The notes beneath the pieces are model-generated. The model was given only the letters and a program-made list of their open reading frames with translations, did no database searches and had not been told where the DNA came from. This document shows positions 1 to 4,776 of a stretch of DNA of 14,433 bases, one piece after another (the first letter of the stretch is position 1; every line of letters starts with the position of its first letter). The position numbers were made by a program, and so were the translations under genes. The DNA lies in contig JAPLWZ010000100.1 of the NCBI GenBank assembly GCA_026396335.1, positions 1 to 14,433 of the forward strand. The letters run 5' to 3'. This DNA is from Microcaldota archaeon. GTDB taxonomy: Archaea; Micrarchaeota; Micrarchaeia; Anstonellales; Anstonellaceae.

Positions 1-198
1 TGCTGTCGCCGCATCAAGCACGTAGAATTCCGTGCCGTTTGCAATGACAAGCAAGTAACTGCCCGAGGGGGTGAAAAGAGATTGTGTTTGAACCGATTGG
101 TCAGGCTCAAAAGTTGTGTTCAGGAATTTTTCGAGGGTTGTCTGTGCGAATACGAGGGGCAGAAGCAAGAGTATGAATAGCACAGCAAATTTTGACAT
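1..198 (-). CDS. Secreted protein, N-terminal part (runs off left edge)
   Basis: The minus strand reads open from an ATG at 198-196 to the window edge (66 codons). It begins MSKFAVLFILLLLPLVFAQ, a typical signal peptide: one Lys, a hydrophobic core of about 13 residues and a small residue before Gln. Cleavage is likely near residues 17-18. The visible mature part (TTLEKFLNTTF..., then a stretch ending FYVLDAATA) looks like the start of an extracytoplasmic domain, possibly beta-rich, but no family can be named from 66 residues. A GGGTGAG Shine-Dalgarno-like site lies about 6 nt upstream of the ATG. The A/T-rich element at 231-240 is about 26 nt upstream of the expected transcript start, giving a leader of about 12 nt. 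It is divergent from msrA. Confidence 0.75.
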   Translation of the reverse strand, partial: MSKFAVLFILLLLPLVFAQTTLEKFLNTTFEPDQSVQTQSLFTPSGSYLLVIANGTEFYVLDAATA

Positions 199-230
199 AT
201 GGCTCACCCACTCGCTCATTCGATGCGAAA

Positions 231-240
231 GCATATTAAT
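231..240. promoter_or_regulatory. Shared TATA element for divergent secreted protein / msrA
   Basis: The sequence CATATTAAT lies in the divergent gap. Its centre (about 236) is 26 nt upstream of the msrA ATG at 262, which predicts a leaderless msrA transcript. On the other strand it predicts a start near 210, giving the secreted protein a short leader that contains its GGGTGAG site. The geometry fits archaeal TATA spacing in both directions. This is pattern-based, with no experimental support. Confidence 0.5.
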
Positions 241-261
241 TTCCCCGCGCCTCGGTTGCGC

Positions 262-783
262 ATGGCAAATGCAGAAATAGTTTTTGCAGGCGGCTGCTTT
301 TGGTGCGGCGAGGCGATTTTCCGGCGCTTGAAGGGCGTGGAGAAAGTCGTCTCTGGCTATACGGGCGGGCAAACGGCAGCCCCCACTTACGAACAGGTGT
401 GCAGCGGAAAGACCGGGCACGCGGAAGTCGTGAAAATAGAGTACGACCCGAAAGTTGCAAAGTTGGAAACGCTTCTTGAACTCTTTTTCGCAATGCATGA
501 CCCCACTTCAAAAGACAGGCAGGGGAATGACACGGGTTCGCAGTACCGCTCGGCCATATTCTATACCTCGCCCGAGCAGAAGAAAGCCGTGCAGGAATTC
601 ATGAAGAGGGTCGCGGGCGAGTTTAGCAAGCCTATTGTCACTGAAGTTGAGAAACTGGGCAAGTTTTACAAGGCAGAAGACTATCACGCGAACTATTACG
701 AGAACAACAAGTACCAGCCCTATTGCGCACTTGTCATTTCGCCGAAACTCCACAAGCTGAAGGAGAAGTTCGGGCTGCTTTAG
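262..783 (+). CDS. msrA: Peptide-methionine (S)-S-oxide reductase MsrA
   Basis: MsrA reduces the S-epimer of methionine sulfoxide in proteins and free methionine, repairing oxidative damage in the cytoplasm. The signature GGCFWC is at residues 10-15 when counted from ATG 262; Cys12 is the expected catalytic cysteine and Cys15 a nearby second cysteine. Further MsrA motifs are SGYTGG, the block HDPTSKDRQGNDTGSQYRS and a KFYKAEDYHANYY stretch near the C-terminus. Length from 262 is 173 aa, normal for a single-domain MsrA. An in-frame ATG at 199 would add 21 residues with no family similarity and would directly abut the divergent ATG at 198, leaving no promoter room. The TATA-like element at 231-240 supports 262 as a leaderless start. 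No fused MsrB domain is seen. Confidence 0.95.
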   Translation: MANAEIVFAGGCFWCGEAIFRRLKGVEKVVSGYTGGQTAAPTYEQVCSGKTGHAEVVKIEYDPKVAKLETLLELFFAMHDPTSKDRQGNDTGSQYRSAIFYTSPEQKKAVQEFMKRVAGEFSKPIVTEVEKLGKFYKAEDYHANYYENNKYQPYCALVISPKLHKLKEKFGLL

Positions 784-808
784 GAGAATTGGAGCTTCCG
801 CTAACTGA

Positions 809-854
809 AAAATAGAAATAAAAAAGAAAAAGGGCACCTTGCCTTTTGGGCAAG
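809..854 (-). terminator. Hairpin plus T-rich tract downstream of zinc protein gene
   Basis: Read on the minus strand, CTTGCC / GGCAAG (854-838, five-base loop) is followed by a long T-rich run covering about 832-809. This lies downstream of the minus-strand gene that stops at 901 and between two convergent genes. T-tracts are the main archaeal termination signal; the hairpin may be incidental. Confidence 0.5.
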
Positions 855-900
855 ATGCTTTTGTTCAAGAACTTTTTCTAGAATCGAATAAATCGAATTC

Positions 901-1101
901 TTAGAACTTCTTGTGCTTCGGGAAACAGTCCCTGCAGTACACAGGCCTGCCTTCCGTTGGCTTGAAGGGCACTTCGCACTCCTTGCCGCAGTCAGAACAT
1001 ACAGCCTTGTGCATGTCGCGTGGGCCGCCGTATCCGCCGCCTCCTCCGCCGCGTCCGCCACCGCCTCCGCCGTATCCGCCTCTGTCGTCGTCATAACTCA
1101 T
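901..1101 (-). CDS. Small CxxC-x17-CxxC zinc protein with Gly/Arg-rich N-terminus
   Basis: This 66-aa protein has two halves. Residues 1-28 are low complexity, with runs of glycine broken by Arg, Tyr and Asp, like RGG/GGY segments that bind RNA or form flexible linkers. Residues 30-66 hold CSDC, exactly 17 residues, then CRDC, the pattern of the archaeal/bacterial CxxC-x17-CxxC small zinc-domain family, for which I know no defined biochemical role. The four cysteines probably bind one zinc ion. A clear Shine-Dalgarno site (AGGTGA) sits 5 nt before the ATG, and a TATA-like element lies upstream near 1161-1169. The family call rests on exact cysteine spacing. Nucleic-acid binding is inferred from the Gly/Arg tail. 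Confidence 0.85.
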   Translation of the reverse strand: MSYDDDRGGYGGGGGGRGGGGGGYGGPRDMHKAVCSDCGKECEVPFKPTEGRPVYCRDCFPKHKKF

Positions 1102-1160
1102 GTTTTCACCTATTTATCCGGAGAGCTTAACTGCCCTCCCGGCTTTATTTGCAGGTGAGG

Positions 1161-1169
1161 GATATAATA
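1161..1169 (-). promoter_or_regulatory. Probable TATA element of the zinc protein gene
   Basis: The minus strand reads CTATTATATCC here. Its centre lies about 63 nt upstream of the ATG at 1101, predicting a leader of about 37 nt that includes the AGGTGA site. A second A/T-rich candidate (GCAAATAAAG, near 1143-1152) would give a shorter leader. I cannot choose firmly between them. Confidence 0.3.
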
Positions 1170-1295
1170 GATGATATGGTTCCCGCGTTGGTTGGAACGG
1201 CATCTGCCGAAGAAGCCAAAACACTGGTGCCGGCAGGTCAAAACTAGCATTAATGATCTTTGTTATTGCGCGTCAGGTTATTGTTTTGGCGTCAC

Positions 1296-1316
1296 AGCCC
1301 CCAGGTTTTGGGGGCT
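1296..1316. repeat. Perfect hairpin, 8-bp stem, 5-nt loop
   Basis: AGCCCCCA pairs with TGGGGGCT around the loop GGTTT. It is very G/C-rich and stable, and lies 136 nt upstream of the lipoprotein start at 1452. Confidence 0.7.
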
Positions 1317-1333
1317 CAGAGAATCCACTTGTC

Positions 1334-1351
1334 CTCATTCGCGCGAATGAG
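1334..1351. repeat. Perfect 18-bp palindrome
   Basis: CTCATTCGCGCGAATGAG equals its own reverse complement. As a hairpin it has a 7-bp stem and a GCGC loop. It lies just upstream of the A/T-rich promoter zone of the first lipoprotein gene, so an operator role is possible. Confidence 0.7.
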
Positions 1352-1408
1352 AGGGATAAACGGTCATCTTTATTTAACCTCACCTATAAGAAATCAAAAA
1401 GAAACGAG

Positions 1409-1422
1409 CGGGGTCGTGGCGT
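1409..1422 (+). repeat. tRNA-Trp 5'-end direct repeat, copy 1
   Basis: These 14 bases, CGGGGTCGTGGCGT, equal position -1 and the first 13 bases of the tRNA-Trp gene at 3109-3122. The match to copy 2 (2269) continues to 36 identical bases (1409-1444), covering the lipoprotein leader up to its Shine-Dalgarno site. Copy 1 lacks the exact tRNA promoter seen upstream of copies 2 and 3. Confidence 0.85.
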
Positions 1423-1451
1423 GATTTTGCGTTCTGATGGAGGGGTTGGAC

Positions 1452-2213
1452 ATGAAAAACTTGCTTATTGCTGTCCTGGTATCTTTTTTGCTTCTGGCTT
1501 TTGGCTGTGCTTCAACCTCAAATGGAACTATGCCAAAAACTAACCAGGAATCAACATCGGCTTCTCAGCCCAACACTGCAAAAGACCCGTACAGCATATG
1601 TTTTAGTGAATCTAGCACTTCGCAGGGCACATCGACGCCCGTTCTTACTTCATGCCTAATTAGAATCGCGGTTGATACTGGAAATGAGAGTGTTTGCAAA
1701 TACAATTTTGGCCACAGGTATAGCTGCGAATGCTTCCTCAAACTGTCTGAAAAGAAGGGGGTCGCGGTGTGCGAATCATATGTAAACGAATACAAGGGGC
1801 AGGTAACCAGTTTTGCAGATGATTGCTACACATATATTGCTGCAAAGAACAGAGATGCGAGTGTGTGCGATTCTATAAAAGTCGAAACCAGAAAAGCATC
1901 TTGCGTCGCCATAGCAAAGAGAAACGCCGATCTTTGTTCCGAGTTTTCAAATGATTGTGTCATCACGATCGCATCTTTGGAGATGGATCCGAAAATTTGT
2001 GCGCATGAACAGATTAATTTCAACTGCATTACTAATATTGCAGTGATAAAAAAAGATTCGGCCATTTGCAATCTTCTTGATGACACTCAGCAATCTTGGG
2101 GCGGAAGCAACCAGAAGTCCTGCCTTAATGCTGTTGCCACCAACGCAAAAGGGTTAGGCCCAAGTAGTCTTGGCGGCTGTTATGAGGAATTGAACGGCAA
2201 TTTGGAGAGATAG
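1452..2213 (+). CDS. Cys-repeat lipoprotein, paralog 1
   Basis: This is a 253-aa predicted lipoprotein of unrecognised family. Residues 1-18 form a signal peptide ending LLLAFG, followed by Cys19 as probable lipidated cysteine, so it should be anchored to the outer face of the membrane. Residues 20-45 are a Ser/Thr/Asn/Gln linker. From about residue 68 come helical-looking repeats with a cysteine, an IA or IAxx segment, an Asp/Asn turn and a second cysteine 10-13 residues later (pairs at 68/82, 94/107, 125/139, 151/162, 169/183, 192/206). These look like disulfide-closed helical units. The start at 1452 is chosen over an in-frame ATG at 1437 because GGAGGG (1439-1444) sits 7 nt upstream and the signal peptide begins there. 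A closely similar paralog follows in tandem. Confidence 0.85.
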   Translation: MKNLLIAVLVSFLLLAFGCASTSNGTMPKTNQESTSASQPNTAKDPYSICFSESSTSQGTSTPVLTSCLIRIAVDTGNESVCKYNFGHRYSCECFLKLSEKKGVAVCESYVNEYKGQVTSFADDCYTYIAAKNRDASVCDSIKVETRKASCVAIAKRNADLCSEFSNDCVITIASLEMDPKICAHEQINFNCITNIAVIKKDSAICNLLDDTQQSWGGSNQKSCLNAVATNAKGLGPSSLGGCYEELNGNLER

Positions 2214-2220
2214 GCTCGAT

Positions 2221-2244
2221 TTGAAACCTATATAAAAAGATGTC
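2221..2244 (+). promoter_or_regulatory. Copy of the tRNA-Trp promoter ahead of lipoprotein 2
   Basis: These 24 bases are identical to 3061-3084, upstream of tRNA-Trp, and include the strong TATA box TATATAAA (2229-2236). The box lies exactly as far from the following GGGGTCG copy as in the tRNA gene (840-nt offset for both). The predicted transcript start is near 2259, giving lipoprotein 2 a leader of about 53 nt that contains the tRNA-like bases. Confidence 0.75.
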
Positions 2245-2268
2245 TGCCATAAACTCGTAGTGCAACGA

Positions 2269-2282
2269 CGGGGTCGTGGCGT
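2269..2282 (+). repeat. tRNA-Trp 5'-end direct repeat, copy 2
   Basis: This is the same 14-base sequence as at 1409 and 3109. It lies 860 nt after copy 1 and 840 nt before the tRNA gene, and the lipoprotein genes fill the intervals. Downstream it is identical to copy 1 through 2304. Confidence 0.85.
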
Positions 2283-2311
2283 GATTTTGCGTTCTGATGG
2301 AGGGATTAAAT

Positions 2312-3052
2312 ATGAAAAAATTGCTTATCGCAATTATGGTATCTTTTTTGCTTCTGGCTTTTGGCTGTGCTTCAACCTCAAACGGAACTACGCCAAAAAC
2401 GAACCAAGAATCAACAGCGGCATCTCAACCCAACACTGCGAAAGACCCGTATAATGTATGTTTTAGTGAAGCTAGCACCTCACAAGGTTCGTCGATCCCT
2501 AAGTTTAAGTCATGCCTGATTAATATCGCAGTTGAGACGGGAAATGAGAGTGTCTGTAAATACAATTTTGGCTTCAGGTATGAATGTGAATGTTTCCTTA
2601 AAGTGTCTGAAAAAAAGGGAGTAGGAGTATGCGAATCAGATGTATTCGAATCGAATAACGGAGAGACATATAACTTTGCTGATGATTGCTACACATATAT
2701 TGCTGCAAAGAAAAGGGATGCAAATTTGTGTGATTTAGTGAAAATCGAAACTAGAAAAGCATCTTGTATTGCCATTGCAAATAGAAATGTTGATCTTTGC
2801 CCAGAGTTTTCAACTGAATGTGTCAAAATGATCGCATCGTTGGAAATGAACCCTGAAATTTGTGCGCATGCACATTTGAATTCTACTTGCATTGCTAACA
2901 TCGCAGTAATAAAAAAAGACCCGACAGTGTGCAATTTTCTGGACGAGAGCGAACGAAGTGGCTGCATAAACGCCATAGCCAACAACGCAAAATTTTCCCC
3001 AGAAAGCTTCGGAGGCTGTTATCAGGAGTTGAACGGCGATTTAGATAAATAG
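2312..3052 (+). CDS. Cys-repeat lipoprotein, paralog 2
   Basis: This 246-aa predicted lipoprotein is a clear tandem paralog of the gene at 1452. It has the same signal peptide and lipobox (LLLAFGC, Cys19), an almost identical linker, and the same series of C-x(10-13)-C helical repeats ending with GGCYQELNGDLDK. It differs by scattered substitutions and by small length changes, including a shorter segment between the last two cysteine units. The start at 2312 has GGAGGG (2299-2304) 7 nt upstream; an in-frame ATG at 2297 overlaps that site and is rejected. Transcription probably starts from the duplicated tRNA-Trp promoter at 2221-2244. The function is unknown. A disulfide-rich, surface-anchored binding or adhesion role is only inference. 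Confidence 0.85.
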   Translation: MKKLLIAIMVSFLLLAFGCASTSNGTTPKTNQESTAASQPNTAKDPYNVCFSEASTSQGSSIPKFKSCLINIAVETGNESVCKYNFGFRYECECFLKVSEKKGVGVCESDVFESNNGETYNFADDCYTYIAAKKRDANLCDLVKIETRKASCIAIANRNVDLCPEFSTECVKMIASLEMNPEICAHAHLNSTCIANIAVIKKDPTVCNFLDESERSGCINAIANNAKFSPESFGGCYQELNGDLDK

Positions 3053-3060
3053 TTCCGCCG

Positions 3061-3084
3061 TTGAAACCTATATAAAAAGATGTC
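3061..3084 (+). promoter_or_regulatory. tRNA-Trp promoter
   Basis: TATATAAA (3069-3076) is centred 26 nt upstream of a predicted start near 3099, leaving a leader of about 11 nt before the tRNA 5' end at 3110. It is identical over 24 bases to the element ahead of lipoprotein 2. The next gene with no TATA box of its own (3309) may also depend on it. Confidence 0.7.
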
Positions 3085-3109
3085 AGTTAAAACCCCCTTA
3101 GCAAACCAC

Positions 3110-3220
3110 GGGGTCGTGGCGTAACTTGGTAGCGCGGCAGGCTCCAGATCTCGCCCTCGCGGACAACGCGCGGGCAATAGAATATACCTGCATGTTAGGG
3201 TTCAAATCCCTACGATCCCA
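3110..3220 (+). tRNA. trnW: tRNA-Trp (anticodon CCA) with 38-nt intron
   Basis: All four arms can be drawn: acceptor GGGGTCG / CGATCCC (one G-U), D-stem GCGT / GCGC (one T-G), anticodon stem GCAGG / CCTGC, T-stem TAGGG / CCCTA with loop TTCAAAT, and discriminator A at 3220. The anticodon CCA is at 3144-3146. An intron at 3148-3185 interrupts the loop after position 37, the canonical archaeal site; exon lengths are 38 and 35 nt, giving a 73-nt mature tRNA. The intron folds on itself (GCCC / GGGC, one mismatch, CGCG / CGCG). CCA is not encoded. The first 13 bases are repeated upstream of two lipoprotein genes. Confidence 0.95.
3148..3185 (+). other. tRNA-Trp intron
   Basis: This 38-nt insert follows tRNA position 37. 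The boundary may shift by one base because intron and exon 2 both begin with A. The internal hairpin uses 3153-3156 with 3172-3175 and 3158-3161 with 3167-3170. I could not draw a perfect bulge-helix-bulge and see no box C/D motifs, unlike the long Trp introns of haloarchaea. Confidence 0.8.
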
Positions 3221-3248
3221 TGTCACTTTCGTCGCAACGAAAGTGACA
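3221..3248 (+). repeat. Hairpin 1 of triplet: 12-bp perfect stem, CGCA loop
   Basis: TGTCACTTTCGT (3221-3232) pairs perfectly with ACGAAAGTGACA (3237-3248) around CGCA. It starts at the very next base after the tRNA-Trp discriminator. Confidence 0.9.
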
Positions 3249-3250
3249 AT

Positions 3251-3270
3251 TGTCGAGCAGCAGCTCGACA
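3251..3270 (+). repeat. Hairpin 2 of triplet: 8-bp perfect stem, AGCA loop
   Basis: TGTCGAGC (3251-3258) pairs perfectly with GCTCGACA (3263-3270) around AGCA. It is separated from hairpin 1 by 2 nt; the junction itself (3245-3254, GACAATTGTC) is a 10-bp palindrome that could form an alternative stem. Confidence 0.9.
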
Positions 3271-3274
3271 GGTT

Positions 3275-3298
3275 TTACAAGTGCCGCAGCACTTGTAA
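3275..3298 (+). repeat. Hairpin 3 of triplet: 10-bp perfect stem, CGCA loop
   Basis: TTACAAGTGC (3275-3284) pairs perfectly with GCACTTGTAA (3289-3298) around CGCA. Its 3' foot overlaps the AAGGTGAT ribosome-binding site of the gene at 3309, so folding could affect translation. Confidence 0.9.
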
Positions 3299-3308
3299 GG
3301 TGATCCTC

Positions 3309-3548
3309 ATGAAAAAAACAAAAGAACTGCTTGGATGCATGAAGTGCGGCTCAAACGAGCTTGATTCCGACCCGGGCGCGGAATATGCTGCGCAGACCGA
3401 CCTGGGAATCGCAGGCGCGGTGAGCGGCAAGGTGCTTTGCAAGAAGTGCGGCAACTTCGGCTTCCCACTTGAGTTTGATTCTGAGAAGGTGCGCGCTGAT
3501 TACGCGAAATCAAAGACAGGCACCGCAAAGAAGCCAGGCAAGCGCTGA
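3309..3548 (+). CDS. Small zinc-ribbon protein, function unknown
   Basis: This 79-aa protein has two cysteine pairs, CMKC near residues 10-13 and CKKC near residues 48-51, separated by a segment rich in Ala and Gly. This is a one-zinc ribbon layout. The tail is basic (KSKTGTAKKPGKR), which suits nucleic-acid or ribosome contact, but no specific family is recognised. The ATG at 3309 is preceded by GGTGATC (3299-3305), a strong archaeal Shine-Dalgarno site touching the foot of hairpin 3. No TATA box is evident after the tRNA, so it may be cotranscribed from the tRNA-Trp promoter. The next gene starts 5 nt after its stop. Confidence 0.8.
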   Translation: MKKTKELLGCMKCGSNELDSDPGAEYAAQTDLGIAGAVSGKVLCKKCGNFGFPLEFDSEKVRADYAKSKTGTAKKPGKR

Positions 3549-3553
3549 TTGCA

Positions 3554-4075
3554 ATGGCTGCTTCGCCTGCGATTGTCAATTCCTGCCGTGCGTGCACTGC
3601 GAAGTGCTGCCGCGGATTGGCTGTTGTGCTCACTATTCCCGAGGCTAAACGGATGGTTGCTGAAACGGGCTTGAAGCCAGAAGATTTTCTCGAGTTCAAT
3701 ACGAATATTGACTCAAAACTCACTCCGCATTATCCGCTGCTCGTCCAGAGAGGGGGGAAGGTAGAGGAATTTTTCATCATACTGAAAAGAAGGCAGAAGA
3801 AAGACTGTATTTTTCTCGAGGATGATTTGCGCTGCAGCGTTTACAATGAGCGCCCGGCTGTTTGCAGGCTTTATCCGTTCGAACTTGATGGCGGAGAGGT
3901 AAAGAAGGGCGCGCTTTGCCCTGTGAAATTCGTGCGGGAAGAAGAAACTGATGCGGTTGCTGCGCAACTCAAGCGAGATTTGCTTGAGCACGGCAAGATT
4001 GCGCGCGCTTGGAATGTCAAACATGGGAAAGAAGCGCCAGATATGAAGAAGTTTGCGAAGTATTTTGGAAAGTGA
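3554..4075 (+). CDS. YkgJ-type CxxCxxCC cysteine-cluster protein
   Basis: This 173-aa protein belongs to the family with an N-terminal CRACTAKCC motif (Cys11, 14, 18, 19) and a later C-IF-L-DDLRC-VY--RPAVCRLYPF block near residues 93-117. The conserved cysteines are thought to bind zinc or an iron-sulfur cluster. The family is widespread in bacteria and archaea without a settled function. In this gene the motif spacing is intact and no part looks truncated. It begins 5 nt after the stop of the zinc-ribbon gene, whose TGATT end may serve as ribosome-binding site, so the two are almost certainly one transcript. It converges with the NMD3-like gene, with only 3 nt between stop codons. Confidence 0.85.
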   Translation: MAASPAIVNSCRACTAKCCRGLAVVLTIPEAKRMVAETGLKPEDFLEFNTNIDSKLTPHYPLLVQRGGKVEEFFIILKRRQKKDCIFLEDDLRCSVYNERPAVCRLYPFELDGGEVKKGALCPVKFVREEETDAVAAQLKRDLLEHGKIARAWNVKHGKEAPDMKKFAKYFGK

Positions 4076-4078
4076 AAA

Positions 4079-4684
4079 TCAGAGCCGCACGAGAAGCGTG
4101 GTGCGGTAAAGCCTTTTGCCGTTCCTTTCGCCTGCGAGCTTTTCTGTGCGCACGTAACTGAGATCGAACTGGTTGAGCGCGGCTATTGCCTCGTTCCTTG
4201 AACCGCAGTAAATGTCAATGCCTTCTTTGAGTTCCAGCACTTTTGGCACAAAGCTGCGCGATTCTATGCGCTTGATGACCCAGTCAGCCATCATCATCAC
4301 GCGCTTTTCAGGCCCGCGCAGCTGCACTATTGCCTCGAAGTACTGCGTGCCCGCCCTGCCACAGTCCATGCACATCATTTTTTCAGTGAGAACAAGCACG
4401 GGCTGCGTAATCCGACCGAATGAGGAATCGTATGTGATTGCAGATGCGATCGGGTCATAAGTGGCGTCAGTCTGTTTGAGCTTCAATATGCGGATTATCT
4501 CGTCTTCCACTTTCACTTTCTTGTCTTTCCTTGCCTTGTCAAGAAGCGCGCCGCATTTTGTGCATACGCTGATGCGGACGGTTGGAAAATCGCCAACTTT
4601 TGTCTTGGCGCAATTCTCGCAAAGCTCGCCCAGGAATGCAATTTTTGAATCCTCTTTGCCGCAGACGGGACAATATCGTACCAT
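4079..4684 (-). CDS. nmd3: NMD3-family ribosome export/biogenesis protein, short form
   Basis: This 201-aa protein matches the NMD3 N-terminal zinc region. CPVC (residues 5-8), CENC (23-26), CTKC (38-41) and CMDC (near 105) form the expected multi-zinc layout, and the C-terminal part carries GIDIYCGSRNEA and RLYRTTLLVRL, typical of archaeal NMD3. In eukaryotes NMD3 binds the large subunit for export; archaeal members are presumed 50S-binding biogenesis factors. Many archaeal NMD3 proteins are much longer (often above 300 aa), so this is a reduced form. The ATG at 4684 places the first zinc knuckle at residue 5; a TTG three codons upstream is less likely. The leader contains a G/C-rich hairpin (4703-4717). 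Confidence 0.88.
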   Translation of the reverse strand: MVRYCPVCGKEDSKIAFLGELCENCAKTKVGDFPTVRISVCTKCGALLDKARKDKKVKVEDEIIRILKLKQTDATYDPIASAITYDSSFGRITQPVLVLTEKMMCMDCGRAGTQYFEAIVQLRGPEKRVMMMADWVIKRIESRSFVPKVLELKEGIDIYCGSRNEAIAALNQFDLSYVRTEKLAGERNGKRLYRTTLLVRL

Positions 4685-4702
4685 GGAAATCAATTGGAAG
4701 TG

Positions 4703-4717
4703 ACCCCCTCAGGGGGT
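4703..4717 (-). promoter_or_regulatory. Leader hairpin of the NMD3-like gene
   Basis: ACCCCC pairs with GGGGGT around a 3-nt loop. It lies 18 nt upstream of the NMD3 ATG and, if transcription starts about 26 nt from the TATA at 4747-4754, falls inside the mRNA leader. No good Shine-Dalgarno site is free here. Confidence 0.4.
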
Positions 4718-4746
4718 TCTACTGTCGTGATTCTGCCCCCTACGGG

Positions 4747-4754
4747 TATATATA
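4747..4754. promoter_or_regulatory. Shared TATA box for NMD3-like gene and 70-aa gene
   Basis: TATATATA is self-complementary. Rightward, 26 nt from its centre is 4777, exactly the ATG of the 70-aa gene, predicting a leaderless mRNA. Leftward, the predicted start is near 4725, giving the NMD3-like gene a leader of about 40 nt with a hairpin. No other TATA box is evident in the gap. Confidence 0.65.
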
Positions 4755-4776
4755 GCCTACCGCATGAAAGAAAAAC

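Larger units (their letters stand above)
1171..1400. other. Intergenic stretch without a supported gene
   Basis: No reading frame here has good coding support. It holds an imperfect direct repeat (GTTATTG followed by GCGTCA, twice within 1262-1295), two strong hairpins (1296-1316 and 1334-1351) and an A/T-rich stretch at 1369-1390 that probably contains the promoter of the first lipoprotein gene. Confidence 0.5.

Noticed and set aside
199..261. Upstream ATG extension of msrA
   Set aside because: The 21 extra residues have no MsrA similarity, the ATG abuts the divergent start at 198, and TATA spacing fits ATG 262.
1155..1247. GTG-started 30-codon frame (VRDIIDDMVPALVG...) in the plus strand
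   Set aside because: The codons look reasonable, but there is no Shine-Dalgarno site, homology or context; it may be a gene remnant but cannot be supported.
1253..1543. 96-codon plus-strand frame overlapping the lipoprotein start
   Set aside because: It crosses two hairpins, the promoter and the 14-bp repeat, and overlaps the better-supported lipoprotein frame.
3221..3298. CRISPR-like array
   Set aside because: The three elements are hairpins with different sequences and 2-4 nt spacing; there are no constant repeats and no spacers.
3126..3308. Upstream extension of the zinc-ribbon frame through tRNA-Trp and the hairpins
   Set aside because: It would read through a tRNA gene and three hairpins; ATG 3309 has a strong ribosome-binding site and starts the conserved-looking part.
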